Shown piece after piece: positions 47,570 to 57,203 of a DNA stretch of 64,000 nt. The first letter of the stretch is position 1. Each line of letters starts with the position of its first letter. The notes beneath the pieces are model-generated. The model saw only the letters and a program-made list of their open reading frames with translations. It searched no databases and was not told where the DNA came from. Location: NCBI RefSeq assembly GCF_902506455.1, contig NZ_LR733844.1, positions 2,871,303 through 2,935,302 of the forward strand, in the 5' to 3' direction. This DNA comes from Sphingomonas sp. 8AM. GTDB lineage: Bacteria; Pseudomonadota; Alphaproteobacteria; Sphingomonadales; Sphingomonadaceae. A program made the position numbers and the translations under genes.

Positions 47570-48364
47570 ATGGCTTCCGACGACAATCCCAATCGAAACA
47601 TCGCCCTGCTGATCGACGCCGACAACGCGTCGTGGCAGGCGCTCGACCCCGTGCTGACCGCGCTCGCCGAATTCGGCCGCGTCAACGTGCGACGCGTCTA
47701 CGGCAACTGGTCGAAGGAAGGGCTGAAGGGCTGGCGTGACATGAGCGTCATGCACGGCATCGAACCGCAGCAACAATTCGACCTGACGCGCGGCAAGAAC
47801 GCCACCGACATGAAGATGACGATCGATGCGATGGACCTGCTCCACCGCGGCCGCGTCGACGCGTTCGGGATCATGTCGTCGGACAGCGACTTCATGCCGC
47901 TCGCCACGCGCATCCGGCAGGACGGGCTCGACGTCTACGGCTTCGGCAACAGCAACACGCCCGCGGGATTCCGCAACGCCTGCACGCGCTTCATCGACGT
48001 CAATGCGCTGATGGAGACGACCAAGCCCAAACGGGCGCGCCGGGTCGAGGTGCCGATCGGCGAATCGGTACCGCCGCCGATCGGCATGCCGTCCGCCGCC
48101 CCGGCGCCCGCCGCCGTATCAGCGGCGACGCGGCCGGCCGACGATCCCGAATTGCTGCAACTGCTCCACGACGCCTATGACTCGCTGAAGCCCGACGCCA
48201 AGGGCTTCGTACGACTTTCGGCATTGGGGCAGCGTGCAGCCAACCGGTCGAGCTTCGACGTGCGTAACTACGGCTACAAGCGGCTTTCGGATCTGGTCGA
48301 TGCAATCGGGTCGATCGATGTCGACCGCCGCGAAAATCACGTGCTGGTCCGTTGGAAGGATTGA
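47570..48364 (+). CDS. NYN-domain protein with C-terminal OST-HTH/LOTUS domain
   Basis: A 264-residue protein of the LabA/MARF1-like type. The N-terminal NYN (PIN-fold) domain has acidic residues expected for a metal-dependent ribonuclease: LLIDADNAS (residues 14-21), Asp80 in GKNATDMKMTIDAM, and the SSDSDFMPLA block (about 103-111). A Pro/Ala-rich linker follows, then a LOTUS domain (about 185-264, with GFVRLSALGQRAANR and NYGYKRLSDLVDA), which binds RNA in relatives. An RNA-processing role is likely. It overlaps the next gene by one base. Confidence 0.88.
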   Translation: MASDDNPNRNIALLIDADNASWQALDPVLTALAEFGRVNVRRVYGNWSKEGLKGWRDMSVMHGIEPQQQFDLTRGKNATDMKMTIDAMDLLHRGRVDAFGIMSSDSDFMPLATRIRQDGLDVYGFGNSNTPAGFRNACTRFIDVNALMETTKPKRARRVEVPIGESVPPPIGMPSAAPAPAAVSAATRPADDPELLQLLHDAYDSLKPDAKGFVRLSALGQRAANRSSFDVRNYGYKRLSDLVDAIGSIDVDRRENHVLVRWKD

Positions 48365-49995
48365 TGATGCGGCTTTCTCTCGCGCTGGCGCTGGCCGCAA
48401 CGATCGCCTCCCCGGTGCTGGCGGAAGATGCCGCGCCGCAGCGGTTGTCCGAAGACGTGCGCGTGCTCGCCTCGCCCGAATATGGCGGACGCGCGCCGGG
48501 TACCCCGGGGGAGAAGAAGACGCTCGACTGGCTGATCGCGCGCTTCACTTCACTGGGGCTACAGCCCGGCGGGCCGGACGGTCAGTGGCTGCAGAAGGTG
48601 CCGCTGGTCCACACCCGCGTCGCGCCTGACGCGATGATGACGATCGGCCGAACGACGCTGACGCAAGGCAAGGAGGTCGCGGTCACCACGGTGTGCGCCG
48701 CGCCGACGGTCGCGATCACCGACTCGCCGATGGTGTTCGTCGGCTACGGCGTGTCCGCCCCCGAGGCCGGATGGGACGACTTCAAGGGCGTGGATCTGCG
48801 CGGCAAGACGGCGGTCTTCCTCGTCAACGATCCCGATTTCGAGGCCGCCCCCGGCGACGACGCCAATGGCAAGTTCGGCGACCGTCGCATGACCTATTAC
48901 GGACGCTGGACCTACAAATTCGAGGAAGCCGCGCGGCGGGGGGCGGCCGCGGCGCTGATCGTCCACGATACCGGCGGCGCCGGCTATCCATGGTCGACGG
49001 TCAACGCCTCGAACGGCGAGAACTACGACATCGTCCGCACGGCGAGCGATCCGCGCGTGCCGTTGCAGGGCTGGATCGAACATGCCGCGGCCGACCGGCT
49101 GTTCGCCGACGCGGGACTCGATCTGGCCAGGCTGCGCATCGCAGCGCGGTCGAAGGCGTTCCGCCCGGTTGAGATGAAGCCGCGCTTCTCGGCGTCGGCA
49201 CGTGTTGCGGTCGAGCGGATCGAGAGCGCCAATGTGCTGGCGAAGATCCCGGGCACCAGGCATCCCGACGAGACCGTGATGTTCGCGGCGCATTGGGACG
49301 CCTATGGCGAGGGCCCGGCGGATGCGTCGGGCAAGACGCTGCGCCCCGGCGCGAACGACGATGCGCTGGGGACGGCGGGCGTGGTCGAGCTGGCGCGGCT
49401 GTTCAAGGCGGCACCGGCTCCGGAGCGGACGCTGGTGTTTGCGCTGTGGACCGGCGAGGAACGCGGGCTGCTCGGCTCCGAACATTATGCGGCGCATCCG
49501 GTCTATCCGCTTGCCAAAACCGCCGCGAACCTGACGCTCGACATCCTCCAGACCGCCGGCCCGGCGAAGGACGTGGTGTTGGTCGGTCAAGGGCAGTCGT
49601 CGCTAGACGGACTGCTGACGGAGGCGGCGCGGGCGCAGGGACGTGCGGTGACGCCAGAGACGTTCAGCGAGCGCGGGCTCTTCTATCGCGCCGATCATTT
49701 CTCGGTGGTGCGGCGGGGGGTGCCCTCGCTGCTGCTGATGGCGCTGGGCGGTGCGGCGGACCTGCGCGACGGCGGCCGCGCGGGCGGGCAGAAGTGGCTC
49801 GACGATTACATGGCCTGTTACCACAAGACGTGCGACGCGTGGGATGCGGGGTGGAACCTGCAGGGCGCTGCGGCGGATGTCGACCTGTTCCATACGATGG
49901 GGGACCGGCTGTCTAAGGCAGGCGTGTGGCCGACATGGAGCGCCGGGAGCGAGTTTCTGGCGCTGCGTGACAAGAGCGCGGGCGAGCGGCGATAG
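48364..49995 (+). CDS. M28-family metallopeptidase with PA insert, secreted
   Basis: A 543-residue zinc aminopeptidase-like protein with a signal peptide (MMRLSLALALAATIASPVLA). Zinc-site parts are VMFAAHWDAYGEG, GANDDALGTAGVVELA and LWTGEERGLLGSEHY, in the M28 order; a PA domain (about 130-250) lies before them. The ATG overlaps the NYN gene stop by one base. A further ATG follows one codon later. Likely periplasmic peptide degradation. Confidence 0.9.
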   Translation: MMRLSLALALAATIASPVLAEDAAPQRLSEDVRVLASPEYGGRAPGTPGEKKTLDWLIARFTSLGLQPGGPDGQWLQKVPLVHTRVAPDAMMTIGRTTLTQGKEVAVTTVCAAPTVAITDSPMVFVGYGVSAPEAGWDDFKGVDLRGKTAVFLVNDPDFEAAPGDDANGKFGDRRMTYYGRWTYKFEEAARRGAAAALIVHDTGGAGYPWSTVNASNGENYDIVRTASDPRVPLQGWIEHAAADRLFADAGLDLARLRIAARSKAFRPVEMKPRFSASARVAVERIESANVLAKIPGTRHPDETVMFAAHWDAYGEGPADASGKTLRPGANDDALGTAGVVELARLFKAAPAPERTLVFALWTGEERGLLGSEHYAAHPVYPLAKTAANLTLDILQTAGPAKDVVLVGQGQSSLDGLLTEAARAQGRAVTPETFSERGLFYRADHFSVVRRGVPSLLLMALGGAADLRDGGRAGGQKWLDDYMACYHKTCDAWDAGWNLQGAAADVDLFHTMGDRLSKAGVWPTWSAGSEFLALRDKSAGERR

Positions 49996-50005
49996 GCGCT
50001 GATAC

Positions 50006-50023
50006 ATGAGACGATTGTCTCAT
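50006..50023. repeat. Short hairpin ATGAGAC-GATT-GTCTCAT
   Basis: Perfect 7-bp arms with a 4-base loop lie just after the M28 gene stop, with no U-run. It may serve as a 3'-end structure. A similar GAGACA hairpin lies in the loop of 21032-21129. The rest of the gap up to 50162 shows no gene. Confidence 0.6.
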
Positions 50024-50162
50024 CGCCCATCCCGCCTCCTGTCTTCGCGGACAGGAACCGAAGGTCCGCGAGGGGCCGGCGCTGCGACGAAGCCGGATCG
50101 CTGATCCATTCGGGCGCGGGCTGGTACAAATCTCCAGCTCAACCTGTTGTGCAAATCGCCCG

Positions 50163-50639
50163 CTATCGTCGGCTCCGACCAGCCGCGCACCCGACGAGAT
50201 CGAACATCTGCCGAACATGAAAAACGTCGTCCTGCGAACCGCCAGTCGTCGGCAGCAGGAAATGGGCAGGAGCAGCGCCACCCCGATGTGGCGCACCGAA
50301 GGCCACCCAATAATGTGCATCCATACCGATGAATTCTCGATCGCCGTGCGGCCTCGGCCCGCCGTCCGGATCTGGCGGTTGCCAGCCGGGCGCATCCGGA
50401 TTTTCGGTCGAGCTGATATTCTGAAGTTCGTCCGTCCCGCCGTTCCACGGTAACCACCAAGACGTCGTCTTCGTCTTTGCGTCGCGCACCATCAGCACGA
50501 CCCCGTTCGGCCAGTCGTCGCCGCTATCCACCGCATGGAAGATCGCGGTCACCTCCGGGTGGTGCCGTAGCGTGTAGCGTGCCCGTTCGACCGGGCACGT
50601 TCCGATCGCAGCCGCGGCCAGCGCGAACAAAACGATCAT
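50163..50639 (-). CDS. Hypothetical secreted protein
   Basis: A 158-residue protein with a short signal-like start (MIVLFALAAAAIGTCPVERA). Middle text YTLRHHPEVTAIF and TSWWLPWNGGTDELQN is Trp/Gly-rich; cysteines occur in GTCPV and LVGCAAG. GGAGG lies upstream of the ATG, which supports translation. I know no function; similar proteins occur in Sphingomonas to my recollection. Confidence 0.7.
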   Translation of the reverse strand: MIVLFALAAAAIGTCPVERARYTLRHHPEVTAIFHAVDSGDDWPNGVVLMVRDAKTKTTSWWLPWNGGTDELQNISSTENPDAPGWQPPDPDGGPRPHGDREFIGMDAHYWVAFGAPHRGGAAPAHFLLPTTGGSQDDVFHVRQMFDLVGCAAGRSRR

Positions 50640-50780
50640 CAGCTGAACCCTCCTGCGCCATCAGCAGATGGCGACCGGCATGATCCTATGATGCGGTCGG
50701 CCGCGCCTCAACGTCCGCTCGCCGATCCGGGTCATCCGACCAACAGGACGGAGCGCACCCACGCCCCGCCCCTTACCCGG

Positions 50781-52460
<1,680 letters not shown>

Positions 52461-52569
52461 CTGGCGCGCGGCTCCGTGTAAAGAGGGTGCAGCGAAAAAA
52501 TCGTCGGCGCGCATGTAAGCGCAGCCCACGCCGTTGGCAAACCGCGCGGTGCCGGTTACGCCCCCGGCC

Positions 52570-53967
52570 ATGAAGCATCTTTCCTCGCTGACGATCGCCT
52601 TGCTCCTCGCCACGCCTGCCGCCGCGCAGCGAACCGCGCCGCCGACACCGGCTGCGGTCGATCCGCAGGTCGCGGCGTTGCGCGACGCCGCACTGAAGGA
52701 CGATATCGCTTACGATATCGTCGAGGGACTGACGACCGAGGTGGGGCAGCGGCTGGCCGGCACCGAGGCGGAGGCGCGCGCACGCGACTGGTCGGTCAAG
52801 AAGCTGACCGCGCTCGGCTTCAGCAACGTCCGCGCCGAACCATACCGGATGCCGGTGTGGGTGCGCGGCGACGAAGCCGCCGAGATCGTCGCGCCGGTGC
52901 CCCAGAAGCTGACGCTCGCCGCGCTCGGCAATTCGGCGAGCACCGGGCCGCGCGGGTTGACCGCCGAGCTGGTCGTGTTCCCCTCCTACACCGAATTCGC
53001 CAACGCCCCGAACGCGGCGGTCCGCGGCAAGATCGTCTATATCGGCAATGCCATGCAGCCGACGCAGGACGGGTCGAGCTACGGCAGCAGCGGCCCGGCG
53101 CGCTTCACCGGCCCCGCAACCGCCTCGCAAAAGGGCGCGGCGGCGATCGTGATCCGGTCGATCGGCACCGATACGCACCGACTGCCGCACACCGGCGTCA
53201 CCACTTTCCCGGCCGGCGTGAAACCGATCCCGGCCGCCGCACTTTCCGCCCCGGACGCGGCGTTGATCGAGCGTCTGGCGAAGCGCGGTCGGCCTATCCA
53301 GCTGAAATTGCTGCTCACCCCGAAGATGATCGGCGAGCGCGAGTCGGGCAACGTCATCGCCGAGGTGCCGGGTACCGACCCGACGGCGGGCGTGGTGCTG
53401 GTCGGGGGGCACCTCGACAGCTGGGATCTCGGTACCGGCGCGATCGACGATGCCAGCGGCGTCGCGATCAGCGCCGCCGCAGCGAAGCGGATCATGGACA
53501 GCGGGCAGCGTCCTCGCCGCACGATCCGCGTGGTGTGGTTCGGTGCCGAGGAAGTCGGCGGGTTCGGTGGCGCGGAATATTCCAAGCGCCATGGCGCCGA
53601 GCGTCACGCCACTGCCTCCGAGAGCGACTTCGGTGCGGATCGTATCTGGCGGTTCGAGACGCAGTTCCCCGACAGCGCCACGGCGGTGACCGCGCGGCTC
53701 GCCAGCGCGCTCGCCCCGCTCGGGATCGTCGCGGGCGGCGGCCGCGCAGGCGACGGCACCGACATCGCCCCGACGATCGCGACCGGCGTGGCGGGCGTCG
53801 ACCTCAACCAGTCGGGGCTGCGCTATTTCGATACGCATCATACGCCCGACGACACGCTGGAACGCGTCGATCCCGAACAATTGCGACAGAACGTCGCGGC
53901 CTGGACCGCGATGCTCGCGATCGTTGCCAACGCGCCGGAGGAAATCGGGCCGGTAAAGCGGCCGTGA
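52570..53967 (+). CDS. M28-family metallopeptidase, secreted
   Basis: A 465-residue protein with a signal peptide (MKHLSSLTIALLLATPAAAQ). The zinc centre is spelled by VLVGGHLDSWDLGTGAIDDA, WFGAEEVGGFGGAEY and the later YFDTHHTPDDTLERVDP. A PA-like domain lies between about residues 140 and 250. The protein is similar in design to, but distinct from, the one at 48364-49995 (about 465 against 543 residues). Confidence 0.92.
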   Translation: MKHLSSLTIALLLATPAAAQRTAPPTPAAVDPQVAALRDAALKDDIAYDIVEGLTTEVGQRLAGTEAEARARDWSVKKLTALGFSNVRAEPYRMPVWVRGDEAAEIVAPVPQKLTLAALGNSASTGPRGLTAELVVFPSYTEFANAPNAAVRGKIVYIGNAMQPTQDGSSYGSSGPARFTGPATASQKGAAAIVIRSIGTDTHRLPHTGVTTFPAGVKPIPAAALSAPDAALIERLAKRGRPIQLKLLLTPKMIGERESGNVIAEVPGTDPTAGVVLVGGHLDSWDLGTGAIDDASGVAISAAAAKRIMDSGQRPRRTIRVVWFGAEEVGGFGGAEYSKRHGAERHATASESDFGADRIWRFETQFPDSATAVTARLASALAPLGIVAGGGRAGDGTDIAPTIATGVAGVDLNQSGLRYFDTHHTPDDTLERVDPEQLRQNVAAWTAMLAIVANAPEEIGPVKRP

Positions 53968-53984
53968 AACCTGCATGAAAGGTG
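53968..53984. promoter_or_regulatory. Possible operator, AACCT-N5-AAAGGTG site 1
   Basis: AACCT (53968-53972) and AAAGGTG (53978-53984) form an inverted pair, starting one base after the M28 stop codon. The same spaced pattern recurs at 54011-54027. The regulator is unknown. Confidence 0.35.
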
Positions 53985-54010
53985 CGCCGCGGCGGGTCAC
54001 CATTCGTCGC

Positions 54011-54027
54011 AACCTTTCGCAAAGGTG
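54011..54027. promoter_or_regulatory. Possible operator, AACCT-N5-AAAGGTG site 2
   Basis: AACCT (54011-54015) and AAAGGTG (54021-54027) with ACCTTT-CGC-AAAGGT as a 6-bp perfect palindrome. It lies just before the possible promoter TTGACC (54039)-16-TATTGC (54061). Confidence 0.4.
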
Positions 54028-54038
54028 AATTTTGCTTA

Positions 54039-54066
54039 TTGACCCCCCCGGTTGGTAGGGTATTGC
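54039..54066 (+). promoter_or_regulatory. Candidate sigma-70-type promoter for the lipoprotein pair
   Basis: TTGACC (54039-54044) and TATTGC (54061-54066) with 16 bases between. It precedes a short leader ending in a run of seven T (54101-54107), about 65 bases before the first lipoprotein start. Confidence 0.35.
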
Positions 54067-54071
54067 GAGGG

Positions 54072-54107
54072 TTCGCGACGGCGCTGGGGTCGGGCGCGAG
54101 TTTTTTT
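54072..54107 (+). terminator. Hairpin plus T7 in the leader of the lipoprotein gene (possible terminator or attenuator)
   Basis: TTCGCG (54072-54077) can pair with CGCGAG (54095-54100, one G-T pair), followed directly by TTTTTTT. It may end upstream transcription or control read-through into the lipoprotein genes. Confidence 0.35.
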
Positions 54108-54130
54108 ATGTAATGCTTGGGAGCATTCCG

Positions 54131-54394
54131 ATGAAGAAGATCCTGCTCGTTGCCGCCGCCGCTGGCCTGATGTCGGTCGCCGCTTGCTCGAAGTCGCCTG
54201 AGGCTTCGGCGGTCGAGAACAATGCCGACATGATGGCGGACAACATGGACGCGATGGCGGCCAATGTTGCTGACATGTCGAACACCACCGCGAACCCGTT
54301 CGCCGAGGACAACGCCGAGGCGGTTGCCGAGAACGTTCACTCGGCCGCGGACAACGTCCGTGACGCCGGCGAGGACGCCGCGAAGAACATGTAA
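54131..54394 (+). CDS. Small lipoprotein, first of a tandem pair
   Basis: An 87-residue protein with a lipoprotein signal (MKKILLVAAAAGLMSVAAC, lipobox SVAAC). The mature part is acidic and rich in Asn, Asp and Ala with NNADMMADNMDAMAANVADM, predicted as one amphipathic helix, and ends with SAADNVRDAGEDAAKNM. GGGAG lies 8 bases before the ATG. Function unknown. A similar gene follows after 24 bases. Confidence 0.8.
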   Translation: MKKILLVAAAAGLMSVAACSKSPEASAVENNADMMADNMDAMAANVADMSNTTANPFAEDNAEAVAENVHSAADNVRDAGEDAAKNM

Positions 54395-54418
54395 TCGACG
54401 GGAGCCGTGCCGGTGGTC

Positions 54419-54679
54419 ATGAGGAAGTTGCTTCCCCTGCTTGCGATTGCGCTTTGCGGCGTGTCGGCGTGCAGTGACCGTTCCGGCACGGCTTCGATCG
54501 GTAACAATGCCGAGGCGGTGGCCGATGCGCTGGAGCGCAAGGCCAATGACCTCGACGCGATGGCCGAAGCCACCGCCAACGACAGCGCCGCCGCAATGCT
54601 GGAGGGTGCTGCCGACAATCTTGCGGATCAGGCGGACAATGTCCGAGATCTGGCCGAGGAAAGTACCGCCACGCGCTGA
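54419..54679 (+). CDS. Small lipoprotein, second of a tandem pair
   Basis: An 86-residue protein with a lipoprotein signal (MRKLLPLLAIALCGVSAC, lipobox GVSAC). The mature part again begins with asparagines (GNNAEAVADALERKANDLDAM) and has NLADQADNVRDLAEES, echoing the first gene (SAADNVRDAGEDAA). The ATG at 54419 begins the signal; a GTG at 54407 is upstream in frame. Likely a diverged paralogue; role unknown. Confidence 0.8.
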   Translation: MRKLLPLLAIALCGVSACSDRSGTASIGNNAEAVADALERKANDLDAMAEATANDSAAAMLEGAADNLADQADNVRDLAEESTATR

Positions 54680-54715
54680 GCGACCGGCGGTTTGGCGGCG
54701 GTGACGTCGCGTTTC

Positions 54716-54742
54716 GGGGCGCCCGCGGGCGCCTCTTCTTTT
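54716..54742 (+). terminator. Probable rho-independent terminator after the lipoprotein pair
   Basis: GGCGCCCGCGGGCGCC (54718-54733) is a palindrome that folds into a strong GC stem, followed by TCTTCTTTT. It is about 40 bases after the second lipoprotein stop. Confidence 0.55.
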
Positions 54743-54810
54743 GTACGAGACTTCGATACGGAGCTTGCGCGCGCTGTACGTGCGGCCTAGGTCGATCCTC
54801 ATACCCGCGT

Positions 54811-54888
<78 letters not shown>

Positions 54889-54900
54889 CATTTCGACACA

Positions 54901-56064
54901 TCAAGCGGCAAGCGCCGCCGCGCCTGGCCGGCGTCGTAACGCCAGCAGCAGCACGAGCGCCAGCGCCGCCATCCCCGCGCCCGCCAGCGAGACCATCGGC
55001 AGCTGCAGCCCCGCGCTGATCACCCCGCCGCCCACTGCCGCACCGATCGCATTGCCGAGGTTGAACGCCCCGATATTGACCGCGGACGCGAGGTTCGGTG
55101 CGTCGGCCGCAGCGTCCATCACGCGCATCTGCAAGGGTGGCACGATGGCGAAGCTGGCAACGCCCCAGAGCAGGATCGCGACGGCCGCCGTAACGGGCCA
55201 GTGCATTGCGGCCGCGAACACGATCAGCACCACGACCAACCCCGCGAAGCTGCCGGCGAGGGTCCGTTCGATCGATCGATCAGCCCATCGACCACCGAGC
55301 ATGTTCCCGATCGTCAGCCCGATGCCGTAAAGCATCAGCATCGCCGTGACGAAGGTGGTGGAGGCGTGTGTTTCCGTGCGCAGGATCGGAACGATATAGG
55401 TGAAGACGGTAAACATCGCACTCGCCCCGATGACGGTCAGCACCAGCGCCGTCAGCACAGTCTTGCGCGCCAGCACGCGCAGCTCCGCGCGCATGTTGCC
55501 CGCCTCGGACGGCGGTAGCGGGGGGACGGCAAGCCGCAGCGCGACCATCGCGACCCCGCCGACGCCTGCGATCCCTGCGAAGGCGCTGCGCCAGCCGATC
55601 GTCTCCCCGACCCAGGTCGCCATCGGTACGCCACCGATCGTTGCGACGGTCAGCCCGGTGAACATCGCGGCCAGCGCGCCGGCGCGCCGCTCCGGCGGCA
55701 CGAGCTCGGCTGCGACGACCGATCCAACGCCGAAGAAAGCGCCATGGTTGAGCGAGGTGACGAGCCGTGCCGCCAACAGCATCCAATATCCGTGCGACAC
55801 CGCCGACAACAGGTTGCCAAGCGTGAATATCGCCATCAACCCGATCAGCAGCGTCCGGCGGTCGAGGCGTGCCGTGGTGAGCGTCATCAGCGGCGCACCG
55901 ATGAGCACCCCCATCGCATAGCCGCTGACCAGCAACCCGGCGGCGGGGATCGAGACACCCAGATCGGCCGCGATCACCGGCAACATGCCCGTCGGGGCGA
56001 ATTCGGTAACGCCGATGCCGAACGCCCCGATCGCGAGCGCGAGCAGCCCAGGATTCAATTTCAT
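54901..56064 (-). CDS. MFS transporter, DHA1 (AraJ/YdhP-like) type
   Basis: A 387-residue protein with about 12 transmembrane helices. It has the MFS motif A-like RLDRRTLLIGL after helix 2 and GGRWADRSIERTL in the second half, and starts GLLALAIGAFGIGVTEFAPTG, typical of arabinose-efflux-like drug/H+ antiporters. It lies directly after the aldo-keto reductase on the same strand. Substrate unknown. Confidence 0.9.
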   Translation of the reverse strand: MKLNPGLLALAIGAFGIGVTEFAPTGMLPVIAADLGVSIPAAGLLVSGYAMGVLIGAPLMTLTTARLDRRTLLIGLMAIFTLGNLLSAVSHGYWMLLAARLVTSLNHGAFFGVGSVVAAELVPPERRAGALAAMFTGLTVATIGGVPMATWVGETIGWRSAFAGIAGVGGVAMVALRLAVPPLPPSEAGNMRAELRVLARKTVLTALVLTVIGASAMFTVFTYIVPILRTETHASTTFVTAMLMLYGIGLTIGNMLGGRWADRSIERTLAGSFAGLVVVLIVFAAAMHWPVTAAVAILLWGVASFAIVPPLQMRVMDAAADAPNLASAVNIGAFNLGNAIGAAVGGGVISAGLQLPMVSLAGAGMAALALVLLLALRRRPGAAALAA

Positions 56065-56076
56065 GCGACCAGCTCC

Positions 56077-57111
56077 TCAGACCAGCGGCGGCGCGAGACG
56101 ACGAAAGCCCTCCTGCTGCCGGTACGGTGTGTGTGGGTAAGGCGGGAGCATTTCGCTCGCCGCATCAAGCGTCGCGACCTGCGCGGCTGTCAGCGCCCAG
56201 CCGACCGCGCCGAGATTGTCGCGCAGCTGCGTCTCGTCGCGCGCGCCGATGATGACCGATGACACCGTCGGTCGCCGCAGCAGCCAGTTGATCGCGATTT
56301 GCGGGACGGTCCTGCCGGTCTCGGCCGCCACGGCCTCCAGCGCGTCGACGACACGGTAGAGATGATCGTCGGCCACCGGCGGCGCCCACTGGATGGTCTC
56401 GTGCAGCCGGCTGCCCGGTGGGATCGGCCGCCCCCGCCCGATCTTGCCGGTCAGTCGCCCCCAGCCGAGCGGACTATAGACCAGCGCACCGATCCCCTGG
56501 TCTGCAGCAAGCGGCAGCAGGTCCGCTTCGTAGCCCCGGCCGATCAACGAATAATAGACCTGATGCGCGACGAGCCGTGGCCAGCCGTGCCGCTCGGCGA
56601 GCGCCTGCGCCTTCATGATCTGCCAGCCGGGATAGTTGGAGACGCCGGCGTAAAGGACCTTGCCGTCAGCGATCAGCCGGTCGAGCGTGGCCATCACCTC
56701 CTCGGTCGGGGTGGACGCATCGAAGGCATGAAGCTGGAGCAGGTCGATGCGATCGGTGCCGAGCCGCCGCAGTGCCGTCTCGACCGCGCCGATCAACCGT
56801 TTGCGCGAAACGCCCCAATCCTGCGGACCGTCACCGGTCGGCAGGCCGGTCTTGGTCGAAATCAGCACGGCATCGCGGCGCCCCCTGATCGCCGCGCCGA
56901 GCACCGTCTCGGACGCGCCGTCCGAGTAGACGTCGGCGGTGTCGAACAAGGTGACGCCAGCATCGAGGCAGATATCAAGCATTCGCCGCGCCTCGGCGGC
57001 GTCGCTGGTGCCCCATGCGCCGAAGAGAGGCCCCGTACCGCCGAACGTCCCCGCGCCGAACGACAAGGCGGGCACCCGCAGCCCGGATGTACCCAATTGA
57101 CGATATTCCAC
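56077..57111 (-). CDS. Aldo/keto reductase
   Basis: A 344-residue NADPH-dependent oxidoreductase. It begins with a GTG at 57111 (MEYRQLGTSGLRVPALSFG). The catalytic tyrosine is in DTADVYSDGASETVLG, the lysine in LISTKTGL, the His in LLQLHAFD, and the cofactor block is near VSSVIIGARDETQLRDNL. Longer frames upstream would run across the LysR gene. It belongs to a group with the MFS gene downstream and divergent LysR. Confidence 0.9.
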   Translation of the reverse strand: MEYRQLGTSGLRVPALSFGAGTFGGTGPLFGAWGTSDAAEARRMLDICLDAGVTLFDTADVYSDGASETVLGAAIRGRRDAVLISTKTGLPTGDGPQDWGVSRKRLIGAVETALRRLGTDRIDLLQLHAFDASTPTEEVMATLDRLIADGKVLYAGVSNYPGWQIMKAQALAERHGWPRLVAHQVYYSLIGRGYEADLLPLAADQGIGALVYSPLGWGRLTGKIGRGRPIPPGSRLHETIQWAPPVADDHLYRVVDALEAVAAETGRTVPQIAINWLLRRPTVSSVIIGARDETQLRDNLGAVGWALTAAQVATLDAASEMLPPYPHTPYRQQEGFRRLAPPLV

Positions 57112-57203
57112 GATGCTGCCCTTTGCGTGTCTGCTTGCCGCACGCATAGATGGACCACGCCTCCAGCCGCCGGAAGTCCGATCATGAGCAAAGGATCTAT
57201 GCC

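Noticed and set aside
49996-50162. Frameshifted continuation of the 158-residue protein
   Set aside because: The product ends at a normal stop and other frames in this gap show no related sequence.
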